A DNA stretch of 64,000 bases from Seonamhaeicola sp. ML3 (GTDB lineage Bacteria > Bacteroidota > Bacteroidia > Flavobacteriales > Flavobacteriaceae). The position numbers and the translations under genes were made by a program. Position 1 is the stretch's first letter; every line of letters starts with the position of its first letter. Location of the stretch: contig NZ_CP096884.1 in the NCBI RefSeq assembly GCF_023273855.1, forward strand, positions 496,001-560,000, in the 5' to 3' direction. The notes beneath the pieces were generated by a model that saw only the letters and a program-made list of their open reading frames with translations, was not told the DNA's origin and did not search any database. Positions 49,639 through 60,188 of this stretch are shown in pieces.

Positions 49639-51864
49639 TTACATTGAATCGTGGAACGATCTTGTAATAACTTCTAATTGCTGTTCTTTAGTTAATCTGA
49701 TAAAGTTTACAGCGTATCCTGAAACCCTGATGGTTAATTGTGGGTATTCCTCAGGATGTTCCATAGCATCTAATAAAGTTTCTTTGTTAAGAACGTTTAC
49801 GTTTAGGTGCTGTGCATTTCTTGAGAAGTAACCATCAAGCGTAGTTGAAAGGTTAGCTATTCTATCTTCCTCAGTAGCTCCTAAAGATTTTGGAACTATA
49901 GAGAACGTATTTGAAATTCCATCTTGAGAATCTTCATAATCAATCTTAGCAACAGAGTTCAACGATGCAATAGCGCCGTGTGTATCACGTCCATGCATTG
50001 GATTGGCTCCAGGAGCAAAAGGAACACCTTTAGCTCTACCATCTGGTGTAGCTCCAGTTTTCTTACCATAAACTACATTAGATGTAATAGTAAGCACAGA
50101 CATTGTAGGTTCTGCATCCTTGTATACCGGTAATGCTTTTAATTCATTATTGAAGTCTCTAACTGCATCGTGAGCAAAAACATCTACACGATCATCATCA
50201 TTTCCGTATTTAGGGAAGTCACCTTCAATCTCGAAATCTACGGTTAAGCCTTCTTCATTTCTTATAGGCTTCACTTTAGCGTATTTAATAGCCGACAATG
50301 AATCTGCTACAATAGAAAGGCCTGCAGCACCATAAGCAATATTGATTTCTGGATTTGTATCAATTAATGCCATTTGCGCTTTTTCGTAGTAATATCTATC
50401 GTGCATATAGTGGATAATATTCATAGAATCGTTATACACACGAGCTACTTCTTTCATGGCAATTTTAAAGTTAGCCATTACTTTATCGAAGTCTAAGTAT
50501 TCGCAGTTACAAGGTTCAATACCTTCAACCATTTTAGTTCCGGTATTTTCACAACGTCCACCATTAATAGCCAACAATAAAGTTTTAGCTAAGTTGGTGC
50601 GCGCTCCAAAGAACTGAATTTGTTTACCTAAAGCTTGATAAGACACACAACAAGCGATTCCGTAGTCATCAGAACCTCTCATTTCACGCATCATATCGTC
50701 ATTTTCAAACTGAATAGAAGACGTATCTATAGCCACCTTAGCACAATAATTTTTGAACTTTTGAGGTAAATTATTAGACCAAAGTATGGTAATATTTGGC
50801 TCAGGTGAAGGTCCTAAGTTATAAAGTGTGTTTAAGAATCTGAACGATGTTTTAGTTACCTTCGTTCTTCCATCTGCAAACATACCACCAATAGCTTCTG
50901 TTACCCAAGTTGGGTCACCAGCAAAAATTTCATCGTAAGCTCCCATTCTTAAGTGACGTACCATACGTAACTTCATTACGAATTGGTCAATATACTCTTG
51001 CGCTTCAGCTTCTGTGATTAATCCTTGCTCTAAATCATTTTCTATAAAAATATCTAAGAAAGTAGACACATTACCCAAAGACATGGCCGCTCCATCTTGT
51101 TCTTTAACAGCAGCTAAGTAGGCCATGTAAGTCCATTGAACAGCTTCGCGCGCATTTTCTGCAGGACGTGATAAATCAAGGTTGTATTTTTTACCCATTT
51201 CTATCATGTCGTACAACGCTTTAATCTGATCCGATACTTCTTCACGTAATCGAATTACAGCATCTGTCATTGGCCCCGCAATAGCCTTATGATCTTCTTT
51301 TTTAGCCTCGATTAATTTTTCGATACCATATAATGCCACACGACGGTAATCACCAATAATTCTACCACGAGCGTAGTTATCTGGCAATCCGGTTAAAAGT
51401 CCTAAAGAACGGAATCTTCTAATCTCTTCGTTATATGCAGAGAAAACACCATCGTTATGACTTTTCACGTATTTAGTGAATAGTTCTGATACCGTATCAC
51501 TAGCCACAAGACCGTGCTCACTTAAAGCTTTTTGAACCACTTTAAAACCTCCAAAAGGTTTCATGGCACGTTTAAGCAATTCATCGGTTTGCAATCCAAC
51601 AATAACCTCGTTATCCTTATCTATGTATCCTGCTTCAAAATTACTTACACCAGAAATAATTTCTGTATCTACAGAACGAACGCCATTATTTTTACGTTCT
51701 TCCTTACTTGCTTCTAAACAAATATCCCAAAGGGTTTTGGTCTTTTCGGTAGGTCCAACTAAAAATTTCTCATCTCCGTAATATGGTGTTACGTTATTAG
51801 TGACGAAATTTCTAACATCGATAGTGTTATTCCAAACACCATTTTTAAATGCTTTTACTTCCAT
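49639..51864 (-). CDS. pflB: Formate C-acetyltransferase (pyruvate formate-lyase)
   Basis: The 741-residue enzyme converts pyruvate and CoA to acetyl-CoA and formate without oxygen. It has the paired catalytic cysteines in [16 protein letters not shown]. The C-terminal glycyl-radical motif is RVSGYAVNF with Gly716, 25 residues before the end. NSLNSVAK-like and [20 protein letters not shown] segments are typical. Length is close to E. coli PflB (760). It leads an operon with pflA and an OFA transporter, and a CRP/FNR-like site sits in its promoter, so anaerobic induction is likely. Confidence 0.96.
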   Translation of the reverse strand: MEVKAFKNGVWNNTIDVRNFVTNNVTPYYGDEKFLVGPTEKTKTLWDICLEASKEERKNNGVRSVDTEIISGVSNFEAGYIDKDNEVIVGLQTDELLKRAMKPFGGFKVVQKALSEHGLVASDTVSELFTKYVKSHNDGVFSAYNEEIRRFRSLGLLTGLPDNYARGRIIGDYRRVALYGIEKLIEAKKEDHKAIAGPMTDAVIRLREEVSDQIKALYDMIEMGKKYNLDLSRPAENAREAVQWTYMAYLAAVKEQDGAAMSLGNVSTFLDIFIENDLEQGLITEAEAQEYIDQFVMKLRMVRHLRMGAYDEIFAGDPTWVTEAIGGMFADGRTKVTKTSFRFLNTLYNLGPSPEPNITILWSNNLPQKFKNYCAKVAIDTSSIQFENDDMMREMRGSDDYGIACCVSYQALGKQIQFFGARTNLAKTLLLAINGGRCENTGTKMVEGIEPCNCEYLDFDKVMANFKIAMKEVARVYNDSMNIIHYMHDRYYYEKAQMALIDTNPEINIAYGAAGLSIVADSLSAIKYAKVKPIRNEEGLTVDFEIEGDFPKYGNDDDRVDVFAHDAVRDFNNELKALPVYKDAEPTMSVLTITSNVVYGKKTGATPDGRAKGVPFAPGANPMHGRDTHGAIASLNSVAKIDYEDSQDGISNTFSIVPKSLGATEEDRIANLSTTLDGYFSRNAQHLNVNVLNKETLLDAMEHPEEYPQLTIRVSGYAVNFIRLTKEQQLEVITRSFHDSM

Positions 51865-51900
51865 TTTTAATATATTTTTATTTACCTTCTAATTGTTACA

Positions 51901-51944
51901 CCAAATTTAGTCCCTAATACTAAGGTTTAAACTGATATTTGTCA
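51901..51944 (-). promoter_or_regulatory. pflB: pflB promoter with a CRP/FNR-type site
   Basis: On the minus strand TAAATTTGG (51901-51909) fits the -7 element. TGACAAATATCA (51933-51944) fits TGA-N6-TCA and is close to an FNR-type TTGAT-N4-ATCAA. Its centre is about 41-42 bases upstream of the expected start near 51897, the class II activator position. No TTG is seen at -33, as expected for an activator-dependent promoter. The rest of the gap (51945-52217) is AT-rich with nothing I can name. Confidence 0.55.
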
Positions 51945-52217
51945 TATATAGAGCGATTAACACTTTATCTATCAATACTTTTAGCATTTTGAATATTTAA
52001 CAAAAAACACACCTGTTCGTTTTCACTTTATCATAAAAAAAAGAGAAAAATTGTTATATTATTATTAAAGAAGCCTTAATAAATCCTATTTATTTCATAT
52101 TTTGTTGCTCTACATTAGAAAAAATTGAAACAACTCACCAACTAAATAGGGTTAATATGCTCCCAAATATTTCGAGGTGAGCTATATCTGTTTAAAAAAG
52201 AAAATACATTTAGGCAA

Positions 52218-53987
52218 ATGAAAGAGGTTACTAGAATTTTTGATTTCCCGAAATATCAACAGGAAAAATTTGCACTTGACAAAGCATTTACCTCCAAATA
52301 CGATGGTAAATGGGTTAGCATATCTTCCCAAGAATATATAAATCAAGCTAATAAAATTAGTAGAGGTTTATTGCGAATGGGAATAAAGCCTAACGATAAA
52401 ATTGCTATAATCTCTACCACTAATCGTACAGAATGGAATATTCTTGATATTGGGGTTTTACAACTGGGGGCTCAAAATGTTCCTATATACCCTACTATTT
52501 CCAAAGAAGAGTATGAATATGTTTTAAATCACTCTGAAGCCATATACTGTTTTGTCTCAGACGAAACCATTCTAGAGAAACTAAATCAAATAAAAGGTAA
52601 CACCAAACTAAAGGAGGTCTACACCTTTAATGATATTGAAGGAGAAAAGAACTGGAAAGAAGTTCTTGATTTAGGTGAAGACGACTCTAACCAAAAGGAT
52701 GTTGAAAAAGCCAAAGACAATGTGAAACCCGAAGATTTAGCTACCTTAATTTATACTTCGGGAACAACTGGAACCCCAAAAGGTGTTATGTTATCTCATA
52801 ACAATTTGGTTTCTAACGTACTCGATAGTTCTTCAAGAGTTCCTATGGAACACGGAAAAGCCTCGGCGCTGAGTTTTTTACCTATTTGCCACGTGTTTGA
52901 ACGTATGATTTTATACCTATATCAATATTGTGGTATAGAAATATACTTTGCCGAAAGTATTGAAACAATAAGCGACAACCTAAAGGAAGTTAAACCTTTC
53001 ATCATGACTGCGGTGCCTCGTCTATACGAAAAGGTATATGATAAAATTATAGCCAAAGGTGCAGAACTTAAAGGCATTAAAAAAATGCTATTCTTTTGGG
53101 CCGTGAACTTGGGATTAAAATTCGAACCTTATGGAAAAAATGGCTGGTGGTACGAATTTAAATTAAAGATAGCACGAAAACTCATTTTCAGTAAATGGAA
53201 AGAAGGTCTGGGCGGTAACCTTAACACACTGGTATCTGGAAGTGCCGCTTTGCAACCAAGGCTGATTAGAATTTTCTCTGCGGCAGAAATGCCAATTCTG
53301 GAGGGCTACGGGCTTACAGAAACATCGCCTGTTATCTCTGTTAACTGTCCGTTTAATATGGGGATTAGAATAGGAACTGTTGGACGAATCATTGATAACG
53401 TAGAGGTGAAAATCGCCGATGACGGTGAAATTTTAGTAAAAGGCCCCAACGTTATGATGGGCTATTATAAAGACCCAGAGAGAACAGCTGATGTAATGAC
53501 GGGAGATTATTTTCATACCGGAGACATTGGAGAAATCAACGATGATAATTTCTTAAAAATAACCGATCGTAAAAAAGATATGTTTAAAACATCTGGGGGG
53601 AAATATATTGTTCCCGCTATGTTAGAAAATCAATTTAAACAATCCAGGTTTATAGAACAAATCATGGTTATTGGCGAAGGTAAAAAAATGCCTGCAGCAC
53701 TTATTCAAATCAATTACGAGTTCGTAGAGGAATGGGCCAGAAGACATGATATTACTTTCGAATCTAACGAAGCAATTATAAAAAGTGAAGTGCTTCATGA
53801 ACGTATTCAAGAAGAAATCGACGAGGCCAACGCAAACTTTGGAAAGTGGGAACAAATAAAAAAGTTTGAGATAACTCCCGATGTTTGGACTATCGAAGAC
53901 GGTCACCTTACACCAACAATGAAAATGAAACGTAAAGTGATAAAGGAAAAATACAGTAGCCTTATCGAAAAAATATACAACAGCTAA
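52218..53987 (+). CDS. fadD: Long-chain fatty acid-CoA ligase
   Basis: The 589-residue AMP-forming ligase activates long-chain fatty acids with CoA. It has the AMP-binding signature LIYTSGTTGTPKGVMLSHNN, then GYGLTETSPVIS, YFHTGDIGEINDD and KDMFKTSGGKYIVP. The length fits long-chain rather than acetate ligases. It lies before the MarR/beta-oxidation operon (130-base gap) and should feed it with acyl-CoA. It has no membrane segment. Confidence 0.9.
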   Translation: MKEVTRIFDFPKYQQEKFALDKAFTSKYDGKWVSISSQEYINQANKISRGLLRMGIKPNDKIAIISTTNRTEWNILDIGVLQLGAQNVPIYPTISKEEYEYVLNHSEAIYCFVSDETILEKLNQIKGNTKLKEVYTFNDIEGEKNWKEVLDLGEDDSNQKDVEKAKDNVKPEDLATLIYTSGTTGTPKGVMLSHNNLVSNVLDSSSRVPMEHGKASALSFLPICHVFERMILYLYQYCGIEIYFAESIETISDNLKEVKPFIMTAVPRLYEKVYDKIIAKGAELKGIKKMLFFWAVNLGLKFEPYGKNGWWYEFKLKIARKLIFSKWKEGLGGNLNTLVSGSAALQPRLIRIFSAAEMPILEGYGLTETSPVISVNCPFNMGIRIGTVGRIIDNVEVKIADDGEILVKGPNVMMGYYKDPERTADVMTGDYFHTGDIGEINDDNFLKITDRKKDMFKTSGGKYIVPAMLENQFKQSRFIEQIMVIGEGKKMPAALIQINYEFVEEWARRHDITFESNEAIIKSEVLHERIQEEIDEANANFGKWEQIKKFEITPDVWTIEDGHLTPTMKMKRKVIKEKYSSLIEKIYNS

Positions 53988-54081
53988 ACTTAGATTAATG
54001 GAAGAGACATTTCCTTTTCCATGCTCATAGTTAATATCTTACAGCCTCTTCAACATTATCTTAAATTTCGTTATATATATT

Positions 54082-54120
54082 AAAAATATTATGCATGCAT
54101 AATATTTTTTTTTATATTTG
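54082..54120 (+). promoter_or_regulatory. 28-bp perfect palindrome and -7 element of the marR-fad operon
   Basis: Bases 54082-54109 form a perfect 28-bp palindrome centred on ATGCATGCAT, with AAAAATATT/AATATTTTT arms. TATATTTG at 54113-54120 fits the -7 element. A dimer bound to the palindrome would cover the -44 to -17 region. The next gene encodes a MarR regulator, so this is the probable operator. Confidence 0.75.
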
Positions 54121-54138
54121 GGTTATAACGACCAACCA

Positions 54139-54579
54139 ATGAAAGATAAAACGATTGATTATGTACTAAGAACCACTTGGCTTACGGTTCAGAAAATGTA
54201 CAATGAGGAAGCGGCGAAATTTGAAAGTACTATGGCAACAGGTTTTACGCTATTGAGCATCGACCCAGAAGAAGGCACACCTTCTACGTCATTAGGCCCA
54301 AAAATGGGTATGGAAGCCACCAGTTTGTCAAGAACTTTAAAGACAATGGAAAAAAGAGGCTTAATTGAAAGACACCCTAACCCCAACGATGGTAGAGGCG
54401 TAATTATAAAATTAACTCCATTTGGTCGCGAAAAACGAGACTATTCAAGAGAAAAAGTATTGACTTTTAATGAGGTCGTTAGAAAGAATGTGTCGCAGGA
54501 AAAAATGGAACATTTTTATGAAGTAGCCGAGCTTATTGTGGATATGGTATCGAACAAAAAAATTTATAACAAAAAATAA
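54139..54579 (+). CDS. MarR-family regulator of the beta-oxidation operon
   Basis: From the ATG at 54139 the protein has 146 residues. The winged helix is typical of MarR: TPSTSLGPKMGMEATSLSRTLKTMEKRGLIERHPNPNDGRGVIIKL, with the DGR wing tip, and long helices at each end for dimerisation. A TTG at 54118 would add seven residues but overlaps the -7 element. It is first in a four-gene run with fadN, fadA and fadE, so acyl-CoA or a fatty acid is a likely ligand (inferred). Confidence 0.88.
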   Translation: MKDKTIDYVLRTTWLTVQKMYNEEAAKFESTMATGFTLLSIDPEEGTPSTSLGPKMGMEATSLSRTLKTMEKRGLIERHPNPNDGRGVIIKLTPFGREKRDYSREKVLTFNEVVRKNVSQEKMEHFYEVAELIVDMVSNKKIYNKK

Positions 54580-54593
54580 ATTAGTTTATACAA

Positions 54594-57002
54594 ATGGGTA
54601 AACGACTTATAAAAAAAGTTGCTGTTATTGGTTCAGGAATTATGGGAAGTGGTATTGCTTGTCATTTTGCCAACATTGGTGTTGAAGTTTTACTTCTCGA
54701 TATAGTTCCAAGAGAACTCAATGACATTGAAAAATCTAAAGGACTCACTTTACAAGATAAAGTTGTTAAAAACAGACTTGTTAATGATGCTCTGAAAAAG
54801 ACTTTAAAATCTAAACCATCTCCTATTTATCACCAAAAATTTGCCAGTAGAATAACAACTGGAAATTTAGATGATGATATTTCAAAAGTTAAAGATGTTG
54901 ATTGGATTATCGAGGTTGTTGTTGAACGACTCGATATTAAAAAGCAAGTTTTTGAAAACTTGGAAAAGCATAGAACTCCGGGAACACTCATCACTTCTAA
55001 TACTTCGGGAATCCCCATAAAATTTATGAGCGAAGGCAGAAGCGATGATTTCCAAGAACATTTCTGTGGTACACACTTCTTTAACCCTGCGAGATATTTA
55101 AAGTTATTCGAAATTATTCCGGGGCCTAAAACTTCTAAATCTGTTTTAGATTTTCTCAATAATTATGGCGAACAGTATCTGGGAAAAACTTCGGTTATTG
55201 CAAAAGATACGCCTGCTTTTATAGGAAACCGAATAGGGATTTTTGGTATCCAATCACTGTTCCATCAAGTCAAAGCACTTGGATTGACCATAGAGGAAGT
55301 CGATAAATTAACCGGACCAGTTATTGGCAGGCCTAAATCTGCTACCTTTAGAACGGTAGATGTTGTTGGCTTAGATACGCTAGTGCATGTCGCTAACGGT
55401 ATTTACGAAAACTGCCCAGAAGACGAAGCCCACGAGCTTTTCAAACTACCAGATTTTATAAACACCATGATGGAAAATAAATGGTTGGGTAGCAAAACAG
55501 GTCAAGGCTTCTATAAAAAGGTAAAAGGGGAAACAGGTAAAAGTGAAATCCTATCTCTAGATTTAGAAACCTTGGAGTACCGCAGTAAAAAACGAGCTAA
55601 ATTCGCCACCTTAGAACTCACAAAGTCTGTTGAAAAAGTTATTGATAGATTTAAGATTTTAGTGTCAGGGAAAGATAAAGCAGGTGCTTTTTACAGAAAG
55701 AATTTTGCTGCTATGTTTGCTTATGTATCCAACAGAGTTCCTGAAATATCTGATGAACTTTATAAAATAGATGATGCCATGAAAGCTGGGTTTGGTTGGG
55801 AGCATGGACCTTTTCAAATTTGGGATGCCATTGGTGTTGAAAAAGGTATAGATATTATGAAAGAAGAAGGTTTGGAGCCTGCCTCTTGGGTAAAAGCCAT
55901 GATTAGCGCTGGTAATAGTTCTTTTTATTCCGTGCAAAATGGCGCAACATATTATTACGATATAACATCTAAATCGCATACTAAAAAACCAGGACAAGAT
56001 GCCTTTATCATTCTAGATAATATCAGAAAGAGTAACGAAGTTTTTAGAAACTCAGGTGTTGTTATAGAAGATTTGGGAGAAGGCATATTAAATTGTGAAT
56101 TCCAATCTAAAATGAACACTATTGGAGGTGACGTGCTGGCTGGACTCAATAAAGCAATTGATTTGGCTGAAAAAGATTTCGATGGCTTAGTCATAGGAAA
56201 TCAAGGCGCCAATTTCTCAGTTGGAGCTAATATAGGCATGATTTTCATGATGGCCGTAGAACAAGAATACGACGAACTTAATGGGGCTATCAAGTATTTT
56301 CAGGATACTATGATGCGTATGCGCTATTCATCGATTCCAACTATTTCTGCACCTCATGGCATGTCTCTTGGAGGTGCCTGCGAATTATCCATGCATGCCG
56401 ATAAAGTAGTAGCAGCAGCAGAAACTTATATCGGTTTAGTAGAATTTGGAGTAGGTGTTATCCCAGGTGGTGCAGGGTCTAAAGAAATGGCCCTTAGAGC
56501 ATCAGACTCGTTTAGAAAAGGAGATGTAGAACTCAATGTTCTTCAGGAATATTTCCTAACAATAGGTATGGCAAAAGTAGCAACATCTGCTTACGAAGCC
56601 TTCGACATGGGGCTATTACAAAAAGGAAAAGATGTCGTAGTTGTTAATAAGGATAGACAGATTGCAACGGCTAAAGCCCATGCCAGATTAATGGCAGATG
56701 CAGGGTATACACAACCCGTAAAACGCAAAGATGTAAAAGTACTGGGCAAACAAGCTCTAGGTATGTTCTTGGTGGGAACAGATGCTATGGAAGCCTCTAA
56801 TTACATAAGCGAACATGATCAAAAAATAGCTAATAAACTAGCCTATGTTATGGCTGGTGGAGACTTATCTGAGCCTACACTAGTAACAGAGCAATACTTA
56901 TTAGATTTAGAGAGAGAGGCATTCTTAAGCTTGTGTACAGAACGAAAAACCTTAGAGCGAATTCAACATATGCTCAAAACAGGTAAACCATTACGTAATT
57001 AG
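54594..57002 (+). CDS. fadN: 3-hydroxyacyl-CoA dehydrogenase/enoyl-CoA hydratase fusion, FadN order
   Basis: The 802-residue protein starts with the dehydrogenase domain (VAVIGSGIMGSGIACHFANI at about 9-28; later HFFNPARYLKLFEIIPG). It continues with a second helical dehydrogenase domain and ends with a hydratase domain (about 515-720; ISAPHGMSLGGACELSMHAD and GLVEFGVGVIPGGAG carry the two catalytic glutamates). Dehydrogenase-first order is that of B. subtilis FadN, opposite to E. coli FadB. It performs steps two and three of beta-oxidation. It follows marR by 14 bases. Confidence 0.92.
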   Translation: MGKRLIKKVAVIGSGIMGSGIACHFANIGVEVLLLDIVPRELNDIEKSKGLTLQDKVVKNRLVNDALKKTLKSKPSPIYHQKFASRITTGNLDDDISKVKDVDWIIEVVVERLDIKKQVFENLEKHRTPGTLITSNTSGIPIKFMSEGRSDDFQEHFCGTHFFNPARYLKLFEIIPGPKTSKSVLDFLNNYGEQYLGKTSVIAKDTPAFIGNRIGIFGIQSLFHQVKALGLTIEEVDKLTGPVIGRPKSATFRTVDVVGLDTLVHVANGIYENCPEDEAHELFKLPDFINTMMENKWLGSKTGQGFYKKVKGETGKSEILSLDLETLEYRSKKRAKFATLELTKSVEKVIDRFKILVSGKDKAGAFYRKNFAAMFAYVSNRVPEISDELYKIDDAMKAGFGWEHGPFQIWDAIGVEKGIDIMKEEGLEPASWVKAMISAGNSSFYSVQNGATYYYDITSKSHTKKPGQDAFIILDNIRKSNEVFRNSGVVIEDLGEGILNCEFQSKMNTIGGDVLAGLNKAIDLAEKDFDGLVIGNQGANFSVGANIGMIFMMAVEQEYDELNGAIKYFQDTMMRMRYSSIPTISAPHGMSLGGACELSMHADKVVAAAETYIGLVEFGVGVIPGGAGSKEMALRASDSFRKGDVELNVLQEYFLTIGMAKVATSAYEAFDMGLLQKGKDVVVVNKDRQIATAKAHARLMADAGYTQPVKRKDVKVLGKQALGMFLVGTDAMEASNYISEHDQKIANKLAYVMAGGDLSEPTLVTEQYLLDLEREAFLSLCTERKTLERIQHMLKTGKPLRN

Positions 57003-57080
57003 AAGATTAGACGTGTTAGATTTCTAGATTATTAGAAGTCTAAAAGGTCTGAAAATCTAGTTTTCTAAAAATCTAAAATT
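57003..57080. repeat. Short TCTAAAA/TTAGA-rich spacer between fadN and fadA
   Basis: The 78 bases contain repeated, mutually complementary TTAGA and TCTAA words (for example AGATTAGACGTGTTAGATTT, TCTAAAAATCTAAAA). This gives several alternative weak hairpins. It may be an mRNA processing spot in the operon or a remnant of a small repeat. Confidence 0.45.
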
Positions 57081-58271
57081 ATGAAAACCGCATATATAGT
57101 AAAAGCATACAGAACAGCTGTTGGGAAAGCACCCAAAGGTCTATTCCGTTTTAAAAGAACCGATGAGTTGGCCGCTGAAACCATTCAATACATGATGAAT
57201 GAACTTCCTCAGCTAGATAAAAAAAGAATTGATGATGTTATTGTTGGTAACGCGATGCCCGAAGGCTCTCAGGGACTCAACATGGCTCGTTTAATTTCTC
57301 TTATGGGATTAGATAGTGTCGATGTACCGGGCGTAACCGTTAATAGGTTTTGTTCTTCAGGTATTGAAACTATTGCCATTGCAACTGCGAAAATCCAATC
57401 GGGCATGGCAGATTGTATCATCGCAGGAGGTGCTGAAAGTATGAGTGCCGTTCCTATGACAGGCTTTAAACCTGAGTTAAATTACGATATAGTCAATTCA
57501 GGACACGAAGATTATTATTGGGGCATGGGAAATACAGCAGAAGCTGTTGCCAATCAGTTTAAGGTTTCAAGAGAAGACCAAGATGAATTTGCATTTAATT
57601 CCCATATGAAAGCCTTAAAAGCACAGGCAGAGGATAGATTTCAAGATCAGATTGTTCCTATCGAAGTGAATCAAACCTACATAGATGCCAATGGGAAAAA
57701 AGCAACTAAGAGCTATACAGTCAACAAAGATGAAGGCCCCAGAAAAGGCACCAATCTAGAGGCTTTAGCTAAACTTCGTCCTGTATTTGCACAAGGAGGA
57801 AGTGTTACAGCTGGTAATTCTTCACAAATGAGCGATGGTGCAGCATTCGTTATGGTAATGAGCGAGGCTATGGTTAAAGAACTTAACTTAGAACCTATCG
57901 CCAGATTAGTAAACTATGCCGCTGCTGGTGTAGAACCTCGTATTATGGGTATTGGACCTGTAAAGGCTATTCCTAAGGCTTTAAAACTAGCGGGCCTAAA
58001 ACAAGATGATTTAGAGCTTATTGAATTAAATGAAGCTTTTGCATCTCAATCATTAGCCGTGATACGAGAATTAAACTTAAGCCCAGATATCATTAATGTT
58101 AATGGTGGTGCTATTGCCCTTGGACATCCTTTAGGTTGTACTGGAACAAAACTTTCGGTTCAACTATTTGATGAAATGCGTAAGCGCGATATGAAAGGAA
58201 AATACGGTGCGGTAACCATGTGTGTAGGCACAGGACAAGGCGCCTGTGGTATTTTTGAATTTTTGAATTAA
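57081..58271 (+). CDS. fadA: Acetyl-CoA acyltransferase (3-ketoacyl-CoA thiolase)
   Basis: The 396-residue thiolase has the active-site cysteine in [12 protein letters not shown] (Cys91), [12 protein letters not shown], the histidine in [15 protein letters not shown] and the second cysteine in [14 protein letters not shown]. It carries out the last step of beta-oxidation, releasing acetyl-CoA. Length and order after fadN and before fadE match the Bacillus fadNAE operon. Confidence 0.94.
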   Translation: MKTAYIVKAYRTAVGKAPKGLFRFKRTDELAAETIQYMMNELPQLDKKRIDDVIVGNAMPEGSQGLNMARLISLMGLDSVDVPGVTVNRFCSSGIETIAIATAKIQSGMADCIIAGGAESMSAVPMTGFKPELNYDIVNSGHEDYYWGMGNTAEAVANQFKVSREDQDEFAFNSHMKALKAQAEDRFQDQIVPIEVNQTYIDANGKKATKSYTVNKDEGPRKGTNLEALAKLRPVFAQGGSVTAGNSSQMSDGAAFVMVMSEAMVKELNLEPIARLVNYAAAGVEPRIMGIGPVKAIPKALKLAGLKQDDLELIELNEAFASQSLAVIRELNLSPDIINVNGGAIALGHPLGCTGTKLSVQLFDEMRKRDMKGKYGAVTMCVGTGQGACGIFEFLN

Positions 58272-58293
58272 ACTAAAAATCTACAATTAAACT

Positions 58294-60099
58294 ATGGAAG
58301 AGAAAGCGATATTAAGAGGAGGACAGTTTCTTGTAAAAGAAACCGCTTGTGAAGATATTTTCACCCCAGAAGATTTTAACGAAGACCAGCTTATGATGAA
58401 AGAAGCTGTGACGGAGTTTGTTGATCGCGAAATCTGGGCTAAAAAAGCTCAATTTGAAAAGAAAGATTACGACCTAACAGAATCCTGTATGCGTAAAGCT
58501 GGAGAGCTTGGTTTTTTAAGCGTATCAGTGCCAGAAGAATATGGCGGCATGGGTATGGGTTTTGTTGATACCATGCTGGTTTGTGATTTCATTTCTGGAG
58601 CAACAGGTTCTTTTAGTACCGCCTTTGGAGCACATACTGGTATTGGAACTATGCCCATAACCTTGTATGGAAGCGAAAACCAAAAACAAAAGTATGTCCC
58701 AAAACTGGCTAGCGGTGAATGGTTTGGTTCCTATTGCTTAACCGAACCTAGTGCAGGTAGTGATGCCAATTCAGGAAAAACAAAAGCTGTGCTGTCTCAA
58801 GACGGTAAATCATACAAGATTACTGGACAGAAAATGTGGATTTCCAATGCAGGTTTCTGTAATTTAATGATTGTCTTTGCTAGAATCGAAGACGATAAAT
58901 ATATTACAGGTTTTATTGTTGAATACGACCCTGAAAACCCTAATGGCATAACCATGGGAGAAGAAGAGCACAAACTAGGCATACGCGCTTCCTCAACAAG
59001 ACAGGTCTTTTTTAACGAAACTGAAGTCCCTGTAGAAAACATGCTATCGGTACGAGGAAATGGTTTCAAAATTGCCATGAACGCTCTTAATGTTGGCCGT
59101 ATTAAATTAGCTGTAGCTTGTTTGGATGCTCAGCGTAGAACAATCTCAGAATCTATAAAGTATGCCAATGAGCGTATTCAATTTAAAACACCTATTTCTA
59201 GTTTTGGTGCTATTCGCCAAAAAATTGCCGAAATGGCAACAAACTGCTGGGTAGGTGAAGCTGGTTGCTACAGAGCCGCTAAAAATATTCAGGATCGTAT
59301 TGATATTAGACGTCAAAATGGCAAGGATTCTCATCAAGAAGCCGAATTAAAAGGTGTTGAAGAATACGCTATAGAATGTTCTATTTTAAAAGTATCAGTT
59401 TCTGAATTTGTTCAAAGATGTACCGACGAAGGTATTCAAATCCTAGGTGGTATGGGATTCTCTGAGGAAACTCCGATGGAATCCGCTTGGAGAGACGCTC
59501 GTATTTCTAGAATTTACGAAGGCACCAACGAAATAAACAGAATGTTAAGTATTGGGATGCTTATTAAAAAAGCCATGAAAGGGCATGTTGACTTATTAAC
59601 TCCAGCTATGGCGGTTAAAGAAGAGTTAATGGGTATTCCTTCTTTTGATACACCAGACTTTTCAGAATTGTTTTCAGAAGAAAAGAGCATCGTAAAAAAC
59701 CTAAAGAAACTATTTTTGATGGTTGCTGGAGCAGCCTTAGAAAAATATGGTGAAAAAATCGAAGAACAACAACAGCTTATGCTAGCAGCTTCAGACATTT
59801 TAATTCAAATTTATTTGGCTGAATCGGCTATTCTACGTGCCGAAAAAATGGCCAAAAAAGAAGGCGAAGACAAGGTTAAAGAACAAATTGCTATGGCCAA
59901 GCTCAATTTATTCCACGCCATCGATGTTATTGAAACCGCAGGAAAACATTCAATTATTTCATTCTCTAGTGGTGACGAACAACGCATGATGCTTATGGGA
60001 TTAAAACGCTACATTAAATATGTGAATATGCCTAACATCATTGAACTGAGAAATATTATTGCAAATAAAGTAACTCAGGAAAATAAATATTGCTTCTAA
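58294..60099 (+). CDS. fadE: Acyl-CoA dehydrogenase (FadE type)
   Basis: The 601-residue flavoprotein has an acyl-CoA dehydrogenase core: GFLSVSVPEEYGGMGMGFVD, then YCLTEPSAGSDANSGKTKAV (FAD-binding), and RISRIYEGTNEINRML with the catalytic glutamate. An added C-terminal helical domain (about 420-601) is like that of Bacillus FadE and very-long-chain enzymes. It starts beta-oxidation. It is the last gene of the operon; a strong terminator follows at 60123. Confidence 0.93.
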   Translation: MEEKAILRGGQFLVKETACEDIFTPEDFNEDQLMMKEAVTEFVDREIWAKKAQFEKKDYDLTESCMRKAGELGFLSVSVPEEYGGMGMGFVDTMLVCDFISGATGSFSTAFGAHTGIGTMPITLYGSENQKQKYVPKLASGEWFGSYCLTEPSAGSDANSGKTKAVLSQDGKSYKITGQKMWISNAGFCNLMIVFARIEDDKYITGFIVEYDPENPNGITMGEEEHKLGIRASSTRQVFFNETEVPVENMLSVRGNGFKIAMNALNVGRIKLAVACLDAQRRTISESIKYANERIQFKTPISSFGAIRQKIAEMATNCWVGEAGCYRAAKNIQDRIDIRRQNGKDSHQEAELKGVEEYAIECSILKVSVSEFVQRCTDEGIQILGGMGFSEETPMESAWRDARISRIYEGTNEINRMLSIGMLIKKAMKGHVDLLTPAMAVKEELMGIPSFDTPDFSELFSEEKSIVKNLKKLFLMVAGAALEKYGEKIEEQQQLMLAASDILIQIYLAESAILRAEKMAKKEGEDKVKEQIAMAKLNLFHAIDVIETAGKHSIISFSSGDEQRMMLMGLKRYIKYVNMPNIIELRNIIANKVTQENKYCF

Positions 60100-60122
60100 G
60101 CAATAGGGTGACTAACTCAAAT

Positions 60123-60158
60123 AAAAACGCTTCAATTTACTTTTTTGAAGCGTTTTTT
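60123..60158 (+). terminator. Terminator of the fad operon
   Basis: AAAACGCTTCAA (60124-60135) pairs with TTGAAGCGTTTT (60145-60156), followed by further T. Confidence 0.92.
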
Positions 60159-60188
60159 ATTTTGCTTAATTTTATACAAACATCTTTT

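Noticed and set aside
60090-60188. N-terminal extension of the DUF6265 protein
   Set aside because: The extension overlaps the fadE stop and runs through a strong terminator; the ATG at 60189 gives a proper signal peptide.
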